This document shows positions 53,915 through 63,216 of a DNA stretch of 64,000 nucleotides, in pieces (positions within the stretch are counted from its first letter, which is position 1; each line of letters starts with the position of its first letter). The notes beneath the pieces were generated by a model. It searched no databases. It was not told where the DNA came from and was given only the letters and a program-made list of their open reading frames with translations. The translations under genes and the position numbers were made by a program. Source of the stretch: DATJHM01 sp963777355 (GTDB lineage: Bacteria > Chloroflexota > Ktedonobacteria > Ktedonobacterales > Ktedonobacteraceae); assembly GCA_963777355.1 (NCBI GenBank), contig CAVZQK010000080.1, forward strand, positions 62,001-126,000, written 5' to 3'.

Positions 53915-56485
53915 ATGAGAATTACGCTTCCCGAATTTGCCCTGGTGGTCCTGATTGGCCCTTCAGGTTCAGGCAAATCAACTTTTGCCCGTCAGCACTT
54001 TAAGCTCACCGAAGTGCTTTCCTCGGATTTCTGCCGCGGTCTGGTCGCCGATGACGAAAACGAGCAGTCGGCAACTGAAGATGCCTTTGCGGTCCTGCAC
54101 TATATTGCTGCGAAACGCCTTGCGCGTGGCCTGCTAACGGTTATTGATGCTACCAATGTTCAGGCCGATGAGGCCCGCAAACCGTTGATAAAACTTGCCC
54201 GTGAATATCACTGTCAGGCTATTGCTATTGCCTTCAGTCTGCCTGAAAGTCTCTGCCAGGAGCGCAATCGCACTCGCCCGGATCGCAATTTTGGCCCCCA
54301 CGTTGTCCGTAATCAGACGCGCCAGATGCGCCAGTCCCTGCGCAATCTGCGCTTTGAGGGGTTTCGTGATTCGTTTGTCTTGCATTCGCCCGAAGAAGTA
54401 AATAGCGTCGAGATTATCCGCAACCCTCTCTGGACTAATCGCAAGCACGAGCATGGCCCTTTCGATATTATCGGCGACATTCATGGCTGCTTCGATGAAC
54501 TCTCTCTCCTTCTACAGCAGCTCGGCTATCAGATTGAGCCGCCAACCGCAGAACTTTCTGCTTACCAGGTGATACCCCCTGAAGGCCGTCGCGTTATCTT
54601 TCTTGGCGACCTCGTAGATCGTGGACCTCGCATCTCTGATGTGCTCCATTTAGTTATGGATATGGTCGCAAGTGGCGTTGCGCTCTGCGTACCGGGCAAT
54701 CACGAGCAAAAATTGTTGCGTAAACTCTCTGGCCGCGATGTACAGATAAATCACGGTCTGGCTGAATCGCTGGCCCAATTGGAGAATCAATCACCCGAAT
54801 TTATTCAACGGGTGAAAAAATTTCTGGATGGCCTTATCAGCCATTATGTGCTGGATGATGGCAAGCTGGTCGTGGCTCACGCTGGCTTGAAAGAAACTAT
54901 GCAGGGCCGAGCCTCACAGGCGGTGCGTGCTTTCGCACTGTATGGCGAGACTACTGGCGAAACCGACGAGTTCGGCCTGCCTGTCCGCTATAACTGGGCT
55001 GCTGAATATCGCGGTAAGGCTATGGTTGTCTATGGGCATACACCCGTCCCCACACCAGAATGGCTCAATCATACGCTCAATATTGATACGGGTTGTGTCT
55101 TCGGTGGAAATCTTACCGCTCTGCGCTATCCTGAAAGAGAACTGGTCTCAGTGCCTGCCGCCGCTCTCTATAGTGAACCTGTCCGCCCTCTTCTCTCGCC
55201 CGCTGAGCCGGAGAATACGCTTTCAATCCAACAACAGCACGATGATATTCTGGATCTTGAAGATGTTTCGGGCAAGCGTATTATCTCTACTGAACTGCAA
55301 CGTCAGGTCATTATTCGCGAAGAGAACTCGATTGCCGCTCTGGAGGTGATGAGCCGCTTTGCTACGAATCCGCACTGGCTGATCTATCTCCCGCCTACAA
55401 TGTCTCCCAGCGAGACAAGCAAAGAACCGGGCCTGTTGGAGCATCCCGCCGAGGCTTTCTCCTACTATCGATCTGCGGGCATTGAGCAGGTGATTTGTGA
55501 GGAGAAGCATATGGGTTCACGCGCCGTCGTGATTGTCTGCCGCGACGAAGAGGCCGCCCGTGAACATTTCGGCGTGCTCAACGAGGGCATCGGTATCTGT
55601 TATACACGGACCGGACGCCGCTTTTTTGCTGATCACACCCTTGAGACCGCTTTTCTCGAACGCTTACGCGCAGCTCTGGATGCCACCGATTTCTGGCAAC
55701 GTTTCGAGACGTCCTGGGTCTGTCTGGATTGCGAACTATTGCCCTGGTCGGTAAAAGCGCAATCGCTTTTATTGCAGCAGTATGCCGCTGTCGGCGCGGC
55801 TGCTACTGGTTCATTAAATGAAACAGTTCAACTGTTACAGCAAGCCAGTCAGCGTGGCCTTGCTATCGAAGAACTCATGGGCACCTATCAAAAGCGCTTC
55901 TTGCTATCAAAACAATATGTTGCCGCCTATCGCCGTTATTGCTGGCCTGTGAACTCTCTGGATGATCTCAAACTTGCTCCTTTTCATCTTTTAGCAACCC
56001 AGGGCAAGACCTACTTTGAGCGCGATCATATCTGGCATATGCAGACGCTGGCTGAAATCTGCCATACTGATCCACAATTGTTGCTGGCAACTCCCTATCT
56101 GCTTGTAGATCTCAATGATTCCGCTAATGTTTCTGCGGGTATCCAATGGTGGGAGCAGCTTACGCAACAGGGGGGAGAAGGTATGGTCGTGAAGCCACGC
56201 CAGTTTATTGCTACGGGTCAGCATGGTGTTGTCCAGCCTGCCGTGAAATGTCGTGGCCCTGAATATCTGCGCATCATCTACGGACCAGAATACGATCAGC
56301 CAGCAAATATTGATCGCCTGCGCAAACGCGGCCTCAGCGCCAAACGTTCCCTGGCGATGCGTGAATTTTCGTTAGGCGTAGAAGCCCTGAAGCGCTTTGT
56401 CCAGGGCGAACCCTTGCGCAAAGTTCACGAGTGCGTCTTTGGCGTGCTGGCACTGGAAAGCGAACCAGTCGATCCCCGCCTCTAA
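53915..56485 (+). CDS. pnkp: Polynucleotide kinase-phosphatase/ligase Pnkp
   Basis: The 856-residue RNA-repair enzyme has three domains. N-terminal kinase: P-loop GPSGSGKST (about 15-23). Central binuclear metallophosphatase: DIIGDIHGCFDE, IFLGDLVDRGP, CVPGNHEQK and VAHAGLKET. C-terminal ligase/adenylyltransferase: nucleophile Lys in EEKHMGSRAVV (about residue 530), ETSWVCLDCELLPW and GEGMVVKPRQ. It heals 5'-OH and 2',3'-cyclic-phosphate ends and seals RNA with Hen1. All signature motifs are intact. It is downstream of hen1 in the same orientation. Confidence 0.96.
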   Translation: MRITLPEFALVVLIGPSGSGKSTFARQHFKLTEVLSSDFCRGLVADDENEQSATEDAFAVLHYIAAKRLARGLLTVIDATNVQADEARKPLIKLAREYHCQAIAIAFSLPESLCQERNRTRPDRNFGPHVVRNQTRQMRQSLRNLRFEGFRDSFVLHSPEEVNSVEIIRNPLWTNRKHEHGPFDIIGDIHGCFDELSLLLQQLGYQIEPPTAELSAYQVIPPEGRRVIFLGDLVDRGPRISDVLHLVMDMVASGVALCVPGNHEQKLLRKLSGRDVQINHGLAESLAQLENQSPEFIQRVKKFLDGLISHYVLDDGKLVVAHAGLKETMQGRASQAVRAFALYGETTGETDEFGLPVRYNWAAEYRGKAMVVYGHTPVPTPEWLNHTLNIDTGCVFGGNLTALRYPERELVSVPAAALYSEPVRPLLSPAEPENTLSIQQQHDDILDLEDVSGKRIISTELQRQVIIREENSIAALEVMSRFATNPHWLIYLPPTMSPSETSKEPGLLEHPAEAFSYYRSAGIEQVICEEKHMGSRAVVIVCRDEEAAREHFGVLNEGIGICYTRTGRRFFADHTLETAFLERLRAALDATDFWQRFETSWVCLDCELLPWSVKAQSLLLQQYAAVGAAATGSLNETVQLLQQASQRGLAIEELMGTYQKRFLLSKQYVAAYRRYCWPVNSLDDLKLAPFHLLATQGKTYFERDHIWHMQTLAEICHTDPQLLLATPYLLVDLNDSANVSAGIQWWEQLTQQGGEGMVVKPRQFIATGQHGVVQPAVKCRGPEYLRIIYGPEYDQPANIDRLRKRGLSAKRSLAMREFSLGVEALKRFVQGEPLRKVHECVFGVLALESEPVDPRL

Positions 56486-56734
56486 GCTGCTCACGCAATC
56501 ACTGTTTCTACGCTGTAACCCATCTTAAAATTGTGCGTGTTATACTTAAAGGCGATAATATCGCCTTTGGAAAAGGCAGCAAAAATGGCGAAAGGCCCTC
56601 GATGAGAGATACACTCTCGCAAACAGGTAGGGACCGGCTTGTCCCCGTCCTGCTCGCCGAGCGATTCTCTTGTCCGCGTCCGCCTCGCCGAGCGATTCTC
56701 TTGCCCTGCTTTCGATTACGTGAAAGGTACAAAG
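56486..56734. repeat. Intergenic hairpin repeat with duplicated tail
   Basis: GTAGGGACCGGCTTGTCCCC near 56626-56645 is followed by two copies of the block CCTCGCCGAGCGATTCTCTTG or close to it (about 56652-56702), a duplication within the repeat. The element precedes the glycolate-oxidase-like gene. Confidence 0.65.
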
Positions 56735-59360
56735 ATGTTACAAGAGGCTGTTCTCAATTCTCTCCTCACTGTCTTGCCCAAAGGCCAGGTCTTTCTTGAT
56801 AAATCCTCACGGATCGCCTATGAGGCCGATGGAGGTGTTGATAAAGGCTTGCCCGACGCTATTGCCTTTCCACGTAATACCGAAGAATTAATGCGTTTAG
56901 TCCGCTGGGCCGCTAAAGAGCATATCCCTCTGGTCGCGCGTGGTGCGGGTACTGGCCTCTCTGGCGGTGCCGTCGCTGATCGTGGTGGCGTGATCGTCGA
57001 GTTTTCCCATATGAACCGTATTCTGGATGTAGACCTGCAAGGCCGCAGCGCCGTCGTTGAACCTGCCATGATTAATCTGCGCCTGGACGAACGCGTCAAA
57101 CCCGCTGGACTCTATTTCCCGCCTGATCCCGCCAGTCAGCGCGCTTCAACTATCGGTGGCAATGTGGCCGAGAATTTCTGGTGGCCCTCACTGCTTCAAA
57201 TATGGCGTCACCACAAATTATGTTACCGGCCTGGAGGTGGTTCTGGCGAGTGGACAGCATGTGCGCGTGGGTGGCCGCGCCCTGGATTATCCCGAATATG
57301 ATCTCTGCGGTCTGATTACTGGTAGCGAAGGGATGCTCGCCTTAATCGCCTCAATCTCCCTGCGCCTCGTCCGCAATCCTCCGGCTGTAAAAACGCTTCT
57401 GGCTATTTTTGATTCGGTAGAGCAGGCAGGTCAGGCTGTTTCGAGCGTTATCGCCGCTGGCTTGATACCCGCGACGATGGAGATGATGGACCGCCAGATC
57501 ATCCAGATTGTTGAACCTTTTGCCCACGCTGGTCTCCCCCTGGATGCGGGCGTGATTATGATTATCGATGTTGACGGTTTCCCTGAAAGCCTGGATGCCC
57601 AGATTGGCGAGATTACTCATATTCTAGAGCAACATAGCGCTCATGATATGCGTGTCTCGACAAATGAGGAGGAGCGTGGCCGTATCTGGCTTGCCCGCAA
57701 GAGTGTTGGCGGTGCCATTGCTCGCCTTGCTCCTTCCTATCTGACGATTGATATCACGGTGCCACGTAGCCGACTCGCCGAAATATTAGCTCAGACCGAT
57801 AGTATTCTGGCTCGCTATCAGCTGCGTTCTGGACACCTTCTCCATGCCGGTGATGGCAATCTGCATCCAATGCTCTTGATTCCCGATCCAGAAGATCCTG
57901 ATCTCCTCAATCGCGTCCATCAGGCCGGCAAGGAGATGGTGCAATGTAGCGTAGCGATGGGCGGAACCTTAACGGGTGAGCATGGTGTCGGCATTGAAAA
58001 ACGCGATTATATGTCTCTAATGTACGAGCCCGATGAGCTGCTGGCAATGTGGGATGTCAAAATGGCCTTTGACCCACAAAATATTCTCAATCCCGGCAAA
58101 GTCTTTCCTCGTCCCGCCAGAGGCGAATCCGGTCCTTATGCTGGCTACAACAAAGCTCATACTATCGCTACTGCGGCCCCTGTATCTTCTCTAGATGTTA
58201 TTAGCGAAACGTGTGCTCCAACTAGCGCCACAGAAGCCGCCCAGACTCTCCTCTCATTGTCCCAGAGTGGATGCCGAGCTATTATCTCTAACCGGAATCT
58301 TCCTGTCGAACCTGGCAGAGTGAAAATCGAGACCTCTGCCTTGAGCGGCATTAAGCACTATGCGCCAGATGATCTCTATATTATTGTCGGTGCTGGTACA
58401 ACCTATGCTGAAGTGCAAGACTTTCTGGCCCAGGATGGCAAGCAACTTGCTCTGCTCTCGCCCTGGCCCGAAGCAACTATCGGTGGCTTGATTGCTGCCA
58501 ATGTCAATGCTCCTCAACGTATGCGCTACGGGGCGATTCGCGATCTCGTTTTGAGTACGACTGTTGCTCTCGCTGATGGCCGCGTTATTCGTACTGGTCG
58601 CCCTATCGTGAAAAATGTCGCTGGCTATGATCTCACTAAAGCCTTTATCGGCTCTTATGGCTCTCTGGGCCTGATGACTGATATCACTCTCAAGATTATG
58701 GTTCAACCCCGCGTGAAGCAGACACTACTTATTCCTGTAGATGATCTGCGCAATGGTCTGCGCTGGAGCCGCGAACTGCTCTTGTTGGCCCTGGTCAGTT
58801 CCGCTATCGTGCTCTACCGCAATGAGCAGACGGATGCCAATGCTCCAATTCAGACACCTTATATGCTTGCCTATACTGCTGAAGGCCTTGCCGATGATGT
58901 CCGCATTGAACTGGATCAGGTCCTGCTCGCTTTACGTAATTCCGCTGCTCCTGCCCCTCTCTCCGTTCTTGAACCAACTGGTAGCCAGACCTGGGCTGCT
59001 CTGCTTGCCCGGACCACAGAACATGACTTGCTTCTACGTATCGGTCTGCCTGCGCGAGAACTGCCTATGTATCTGCAAGATCACGCCGCGCTCCTACAGA
59101 ACACATCCTTTCTTGCCGATATAGGTAATGGGTTACTCTATGTGCGTAAGTCAATCGCCGAAAAAGAATCTGCTAGCAGCGCCTGGCTTACGACTCTTCA
59201 CCGGGATGCATTAGCGTTGCAAGGCTATGCGCTGCTGCTGAATTGACCTGAAAACGTTGCTCTCATCGGCTATCAATCTCAGGCCATCTCTGTTATGCAA
59301 GCCCTTAAACAGCGCTGGGACCCGGCTAAGGTGCTCGATTCAGACATCTTTTCTGTATAA
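56735..59360 (+). CDS. GlcD-GlcE-like FAD-binding oxidase fusion (frameshift and in-frame stop)
   Basis: ATG 56735 has AAAGG upstream. The first half is a GlcD-like FAD-linked oxidase: VARGAGTGLSGGAV, IGGNVAENSGG, KYGVTTNYVTGLEVVLASG, and the C-terminal GDGNLHPMLLI and GTLTGEHGVGIEKRDYM with LNPGKVFP. From about residue 470 a second FAD-binding domain follows: IIVGAGTTYAEVQDFLAQ, ATIGGLIAANVNAPQRMRYG and IVKNVAGYDLTKAFIGSYG, as in GlcE. One extra T at 57175-57177 breaks the frame. A TGA at 59244-59246 ends the open frame, but the same frame continues PENVALIGYQ to ALKQRWDPAKVLDS and stop 59360, the usual C-terminus. Likely glycolate or lactate oxidation. Confidence 0.85.
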
Positions 59361-59524
59361 AATGTCATTTATGCCTGTTATTTGGTGAATAATAGGAAAA
59401 ATTATAAAAAAGTGTCATGCTTAAGAATTGTATTTTGCATGATATGGTGATAAAGTATGATGAAAATCTTAGAAAATCTTAAAAGAGACGCGAAAATGTG
59501 AGCAGGTGCAGGGGAGAGGCCTTC

Positions 59525-60703
59525 GTGCCAGCTCTGAGCTGGAGGACGATGCAGAATAGAGCGCTTAAGCGGTTGGAAAAAAAAGGACAGTTGACCTCTT
59601 TTTTAAAGTGGGCGGGCGGCAAGGAGCAGGAGCTCAAATATATCTTGCCCTTGATACCTCCTTTTGAACGGTATTATGAACCTTTTGTTGGTGGTGGAGC
59701 GGTCTTTTTTTCGCTTCATTCGTTCCACAGTCTTATTAATGATAAGTCCTACGAATTGTATAATCTGTATCTTATGATTGCACGCCAGGACACCTCGTTC
59801 TTTTGTGCATTGGAAACACTGCTCAATGCCAGTCAGGCCCTTACGCCGCTGCTAATGGACAACGCTTCCGATCTTATTCGTTTTTATACCGCCTATTCTC
59901 ATGGGCATTGCTCTCTAGAGGAGATTCAAGAGATATTACTGCTTTTTATTGACAAGCATACCAGTGATTTTCGCTCTATGTTCGCGACCTTCTTCGCACA
60001 GTATCAAGAGAATTTTCTGCAAGAACTCCAGCGCAACCTCTTTCATAAGACGCATAGAATGAAGATATTGGAGCAGCGCAAGTGCCCTCTCTCTGGCCCT
60101 GATATTCTTGCTAATCTTGAGTGTGCCCTGCGCAGTGCGTTCTATATGCATCTGCGGCACTTATACAACAATATTGCGCGTTACCAGATACCCGCAGAAC
60201 CCGCCGCCGCAATCTTCTTCTTTATACGCGAGCATGCCTATGCCTCTATGTTTCGCTACAACCGCCGAGGCGAGTTTAATGCTCCCTATGGCGGCATCTC
60301 GTACAATCGCAAAAATATGGCCCGTAAGATTGCTTATCTGCATTCGCCAACGTTACAAGATCTTCTCGCCAACACCATCATCGAAAACCTGGATTTTGAG
60401 GCTTTTCTGCTCAAATATCCACCACAGGCGAACGACTTTCTCTTTCTTGATCCGCCCTATGATACTGAATTCAGTACCTATACTCAAAACGAGTTTCATC
60501 TACAGGATCACCAACGCCTCGCCGACTACCTGCTCAACGCGTGCCAGGCAAAGTTCATGCTCGTCATGAAGCATACCGACACAATCCTGCAACTCTATGA
60601 TGGGCAAGGTCTGAACATCAATACTTTTCCTAAAAAATATCTCGTCAATTTTCAGGAGCGCAATGATAAACATGCTCAACATTTAATCATCACCAACTTT
60701 TAA
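59525..60703 (+). CDS. DNA adenine methyltransferase, D12 class (Dam-like)
   Basis: A Dam-type N6-adenine methyltransferase. The SAM motif is FLKWAGGKEQEL, followed by YYEPFVGGGAVFFSL; the catalytic motif IV is FLFLDPPYDTEF. FRYNRRGEFNAPYGG is typical of the D12 group. GTG 59525 has GGGGAGAGG upstream; GTG 59498 and ATG 59549 are alternatives. About 390 residues is longer than Dam (about 280), with an extra segment around residues 95-200. No restriction gene is adjacent, so it may be an orphan methylase. DnaA boxes follow 16 bases after the stop. Confidence 0.9.
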   Translation: MPALSWRTMQNRALKRLEKKGQLTSFLKWAGGKEQELKYILPLIPPFERYYEPFVGGGAVFFSLHSFHSLINDKSYELYNLYLMIARQDTSFFCALETLLNASQALTPLLMDNASDLIRFYTAYSHGHCSLEEIQEILLLFIDKHTSDFRSMFATFFAQYQENFLQELQRNLFHKTHRMKILEQRKCPLSGPDILANLECALRSAFYMHLRHLYNNIARYQIPAEPAAAIFFFIREHAYASMFRYNRRGEFNAPYGGISYNRKNMARKIAYLHSPTLQDLLANTIIENLDFEAFLLKYPPQANDFLFLDPPYDTEFSTYTQNEFHLQDHQRLADYLLNACQAKFMLVMKHTDTILQLYDGQGLNINTFPKKYLVNFQERNDKHAQHLIITNF

Positions 60704-60718
60704 AAACGCTTCAGTGAG

Positions 60719-60759
60719 TTATCCACAATTTAGAACGTTTGTCCACATACTTATCCACA
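60719..60759. promoter_or_regulatory. DnaA-box group next to the adenine methyltransferase gene
   Basis: Two perfect boxes (TTATCCACA at 60719-60727 and 60751-60759) and one TTGTCCACA at 60739-60747 lie in the same orientation within 41 bases. It may be a DnaA titration or regulatory site. Confidence 0.6.
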
Positions 60760-60779
60760 TAATGAATAGGAGAGAAACA

Positions 60780-61190
60780 AATAGATTGAGCAAGAAATTT
60801 TTAATTCGCATCTTAAGGCATGAAGAAAGAGATGCGCCTGTTATGCTTTTTACCTCTAATCCTCTATCAGAGAGGTCATTAGTAGACAGGTGAACCTCTT
60901 GTAACCTCTAATCCTCTGTCAAAGGTCATTAGTGGCTGGTGAACCTCTTGTAGGGTAGATCGGCTTGGCCGTCTCCTCCTCGCCTATTGCTCTCTCGCCT
61001 GATGTCGCTAATTTTATAAATTAACCGCTGACAAAGTCCTGGAAATATAGAAATATAGCATTTGATAGAACATGCACAATAGATATTGTACGGGTGATAA
61101 AAATAAAAGTGGGCAAGAGAAATAAGTTGGGAGAATAAAGCTAAAAATGTTCATGTGTGCATTTGAGTGGGAGCACTCCCTCTGAGAAAG
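60780..61190. other. Intergenic region with tandem duplication and a degenerate hairpin repeat
   Basis: A unit of about 50 bases (from ACCTCTAATCCTCT to GGTGAACCTCTTGTA) occurs twice in tandem at 60852-60903 and 60904-60952. A degenerate member of the dispersed hairpin family (GTAGGGTAGATCGGCTTG) follows at 60951-60968. Then AT-rich DNA to the small frame at 61202. No gene is supported. Confidence 0.6.
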
Positions 61191-61201
61191 GAGGATTCAC
61201 C

Positions 61202-61258
61202 ATGCTAGATCAAATTTTACAGGAGATCTATTGCTTGCTTAATGGTATCTTAGGATAG
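61202..61258 (+). CDS. Possible 18-residue peptide
   Basis: AAAGGAGG at 61187-61194, seven bases before the ATG, is one of the strongest ribosome sites in the window. The frame encodes MLDQILQEIYCLLNGILG, an amphipathic-looking leucine-rich peptide, and then stops. A GAGTG/CACTC tetraloop hairpin lies just upstream, and a long hairpin (61284-61320) just downstream. No known peptide family is recognised. It may be a real small protein or a leader peptide with no visible following gene. Confidence 0.45.
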   Translation: MLDQILQEIYCLLNGILG

Positions 61259-61283
61259 CCAGCTCCTGTTAGCATAGTTGCCG

Positions 61284-61320
61284 GGAATGGATACTAGTGA
61301 TGCTTACTAGTACCCATTCC
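61284..61320. terminator. Long hairpin after the 18-residue frame
   Basis: GGAATGG-TACTAGT pairs with ACTAGTA-CCATTCC with one mismatch around a 7-base loop. No U-tract follows, so its role as terminator or structured RNA is open. Confidence 0.5.
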
Positions 61321-61360
61321 TCGAAATGGATTTAACTGGCTAAACAGTTGGTCTCAAGTG

Positions 61361-61408
61361 CAAAAAAGTGTATTTATGGCTTACTGTTTGCTTGCCATAA
61401 ATACACTT
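61361..61408 (-). terminator. Terminator of the tRNA transcript
   Basis: A perfect 15-bp stem (61366-61380 with 61394-61408, 13-base loop) is followed on the minus strand by a T6 run. It lies directly downstream of tRNA-Val in the direction of transcription. Confidence 0.85.
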
Positions 61409-61425
61409 CTCAAGCTCTTTTAAGT

Positions 61426-61498
61426 GGGCGATTAGGGATTCGAACCCCAGACCTACTGCGTGTAAAGCAGCCGCTCTAACCAGCTGAGCTAATCGCCC
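61426..61498 (-). tRNA. tRNA-Val (anticodon TAC)
   Basis: On the minus strand the 73-base sequence folds as a cloverleaf: acceptor GGGCGAT/ATCGCCC, D-arm with AGCTCAGCTGGTTAGAGC, anticodon loop TTTACAC in a GCTGC/GCAGT stem, and T-arm GGTTCGAATCC. The anticodon TAC reads GTA valine codons. The 3' CCA is not encoded. Confidence 0.93.
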
Positions 61499-61552
61499 TG
61501 ATCCGTCTCTGACAAAAATATCGAAGCTGTCTGTGGCAACTTCGATACCGGG

Positions 61553-61633
61553 TGCCCTCGAGTGGACTTCGAACCACCACGCCTCTCGGCACAGGCCCTC
61601 AACCTGCTGCGTATACCATTCCGCCACGAGGGC
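61553..61633 (-). tRNA. tRNA-Leu (anticodon GAG)
   Basis: The minus-strand sequence of about 81 bases has acceptor GCCCTCG/CGAGGGC, D-loop TGGCGGAATGGTATACGC, anticodon loop with GAG in a CAGG/CCTG stem, a long class II variable arm and T-arm GGTTCGAAGTCC. A long variable arm and GAG anticodon identify leucine. It lies 54 bases upstream of tRNA-Val on the same strand; both should share one transcript ending at the terminator at 61361-61408. No encoded CCA. Confidence 0.92.
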
Positions 61634-61842
61634 ATTTCATAACGGATTACGCCTAGATATTACACCCCCCGGCGTAATTTGTCAACGGTTTCTAAGACCT
61701 TTTTCCACTTTCTGAATCAAAAAAAGAATTGTTGAGTATACGGGGTCTCTAGATTTACTGGTAAGTTGGAAGGAGAGCAAGCAGACCTTCTATTGCGTGA
61801 CGGATTTTGTTGCTTGCTCTCTTATTGAAATGGTGGGTTGTG

Positions 61843-63216
61843 CTATAAGTTTTCAGGTGGTAGAGGAACTAGCCGCCGAGGGCGGAACTGACTGCTTCTG
61901 GTACGAGAGATATTCACCGCTGCTGCCGGTATATATCCTGGCTCAGGCTGGCGTTCCAGTGCATTTGCAATCTGGTTATAGAACAGGTCTTCTGTGGTAG
62001 GTGCTGTTTGCCGGGCTGGTTGAGAATATTCGTGAGATGGGCCAGAAATACTGGCTGGCTCCTGATCCAGGCTCTCTGTCATCCTATAGTGTCTAAGCAG
62101 GTTACCACGAACTGGCGTTGCCGCTGTTGCCAGAGGCACAACACTATACTCAGATACGCTTAGTGTTGCCTGTTGGAAAGGCGGTTGCGCTGCGTAGACT
62201 GAAGCAAAGTCTAGTTCGACTTGCGCGGCTGGAATTTGTGGTGCGGTATCAAGTTCTTGCCAATATGCATTCTGGTCGGTATAGAGCATTGGTGCAGGCG
62301 TAATTGGATTGTATTCAGCTTGCACTGCCTGCTGAACTGACACTGCGATTTTCCGTTTTCCCAGTAGCAATGCGCTCAGGGCAATTCCTAGTGCCGCCAG
62401 AATGATCGTACTCAGGATAAATGGCGAGCGTTGACCACTTTGTTGTGGCTGGACCTGGGGATGAGAACTGGTCTGTGGCATGGGGGTTACTGGCTGAATA
62501 CTCTTTGGTGTTGCTTGCGGTTGAAGGGCACTCTGCTTGTTCGTATTCTGAGCTGCTGCAGGTGCAGTTGTAGCTTGTAACGTTGGCGTTGCCTGCACGA
62601 TTGCAGTAGGGGCAGGTGGTGCTGTAGCTTGTACAACTGCTGTGGGCGCAGGAGGAGGCGTCTCTCCACGAAAACGATACATCAGAGCTGTAACGTTCCC
62701 TGCCCATACATAGGAGTTGCTGGTTCCCACATATGGTACACAAAGTGTATAAACACTGGACAGGCCACGGGAAACGTAGCGGCTCTTGACGATGCTAAAC
62801 CAGTCCTGAATACCTGCTGCATAACTGGGGTAGACAGTATAACCACCCAGTCCTGCTGGATATCCATAAGAGCTGCGTACACCGCCTGGATTTAAGTAGG
62901 TTCGGCCCACTCCTGCCTGGCCCTCACTGGTCTCGATGTTCCAGACCGCCAGGGCGAACGCATCGTCAATGTTATTCGCCTGCGCTGCCTGCTCGATGAC
63001 TTTTCCTTCTCCTACCATTGGGCTGCCCAGACGAGCTAAAATACTATCAACGGTGCTGGCAGGAAGCGTCGGCGCACCAACGAACGAGATATCTGCTGCA
63101 TGCGTATTCTGCGTATGCTGGCCTTGCCAAAAGAGTGTTGCCATGCAGGCCAGAAGGATGATGAGGGTACTTGCTAAGAAAAAAATAATTGAGCGTTTTT
63201 TGTAGATGTGTTTCAT
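61843..63216 (-). CDS. Membrane-anchored glucosaminidase-like protein
   Basis: From ATG 63216 the product is about 457 residues. It begins with a basic stretch and a hydrophobic helix (IIFFLASTLIILLACMATLF), a signal or anchor. Residues about 50-190 resemble the mannosyl-glycoprotein endo-beta-N-acetylglucosaminidase-like domain of wall hydrolases: VIEQAAQANNIDDAFALAVWNIETSEG and YPSYAAGIQDWFSIV. An Ala/Pro/Thr-rich linker with repeated VVQATAPPAPTAI follows. A second hydrophobic helix (ILSTIILAALGIALSALLL) precedes a basic segment and a cytosolic tail. It may act at the cell wall. Frame intact. Confidence 0.75.
   Translation of the reverse strand: MKHIYKKRSIIFFLASTLIILLACMATLFWQGQHTQNTHAADISFVGAPTLPASTVDSILARLGSPMVGEGKVIEQAAQANNIDDAFALAVWNIETSEGQAGVGRTYLNPGGVRSSYGYPAGLGGYTVYPSYAAGIQDWFSIVKSRYVSRGLSSVYTLCVPYVGTSNSYVWAGNVTALMYRFRGETPPPAPTAVVQATAPPAPTAIVQATPTLQATTAPAAAQNTNKQSALQPQATPKSIQPVTPMPQTSSHPQVQPQQSGQRSPFILSTIILAALGIALSALLLGKRKIAVSVQQAVQAEYNPITPAPMLYTDQNAYWQELDTAPQIPAAQVELDFASVYAAQPPFQQATLSVSEYSVVPLATAATPVRGNLLRHYRMTESLDQEPASISGPSHEYSQPARQTAPTTEDLFYNQIANALERQPEPGYIPAAAVNISRTRSSQFRPRRLVPLPPENL

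Noticed and set aside
59244..59246. Selenocysteine codon in the GlcD-GlcE fusion
   Set aside because: The position is not a cysteine in the family and no SECIS-like hairpin follows.
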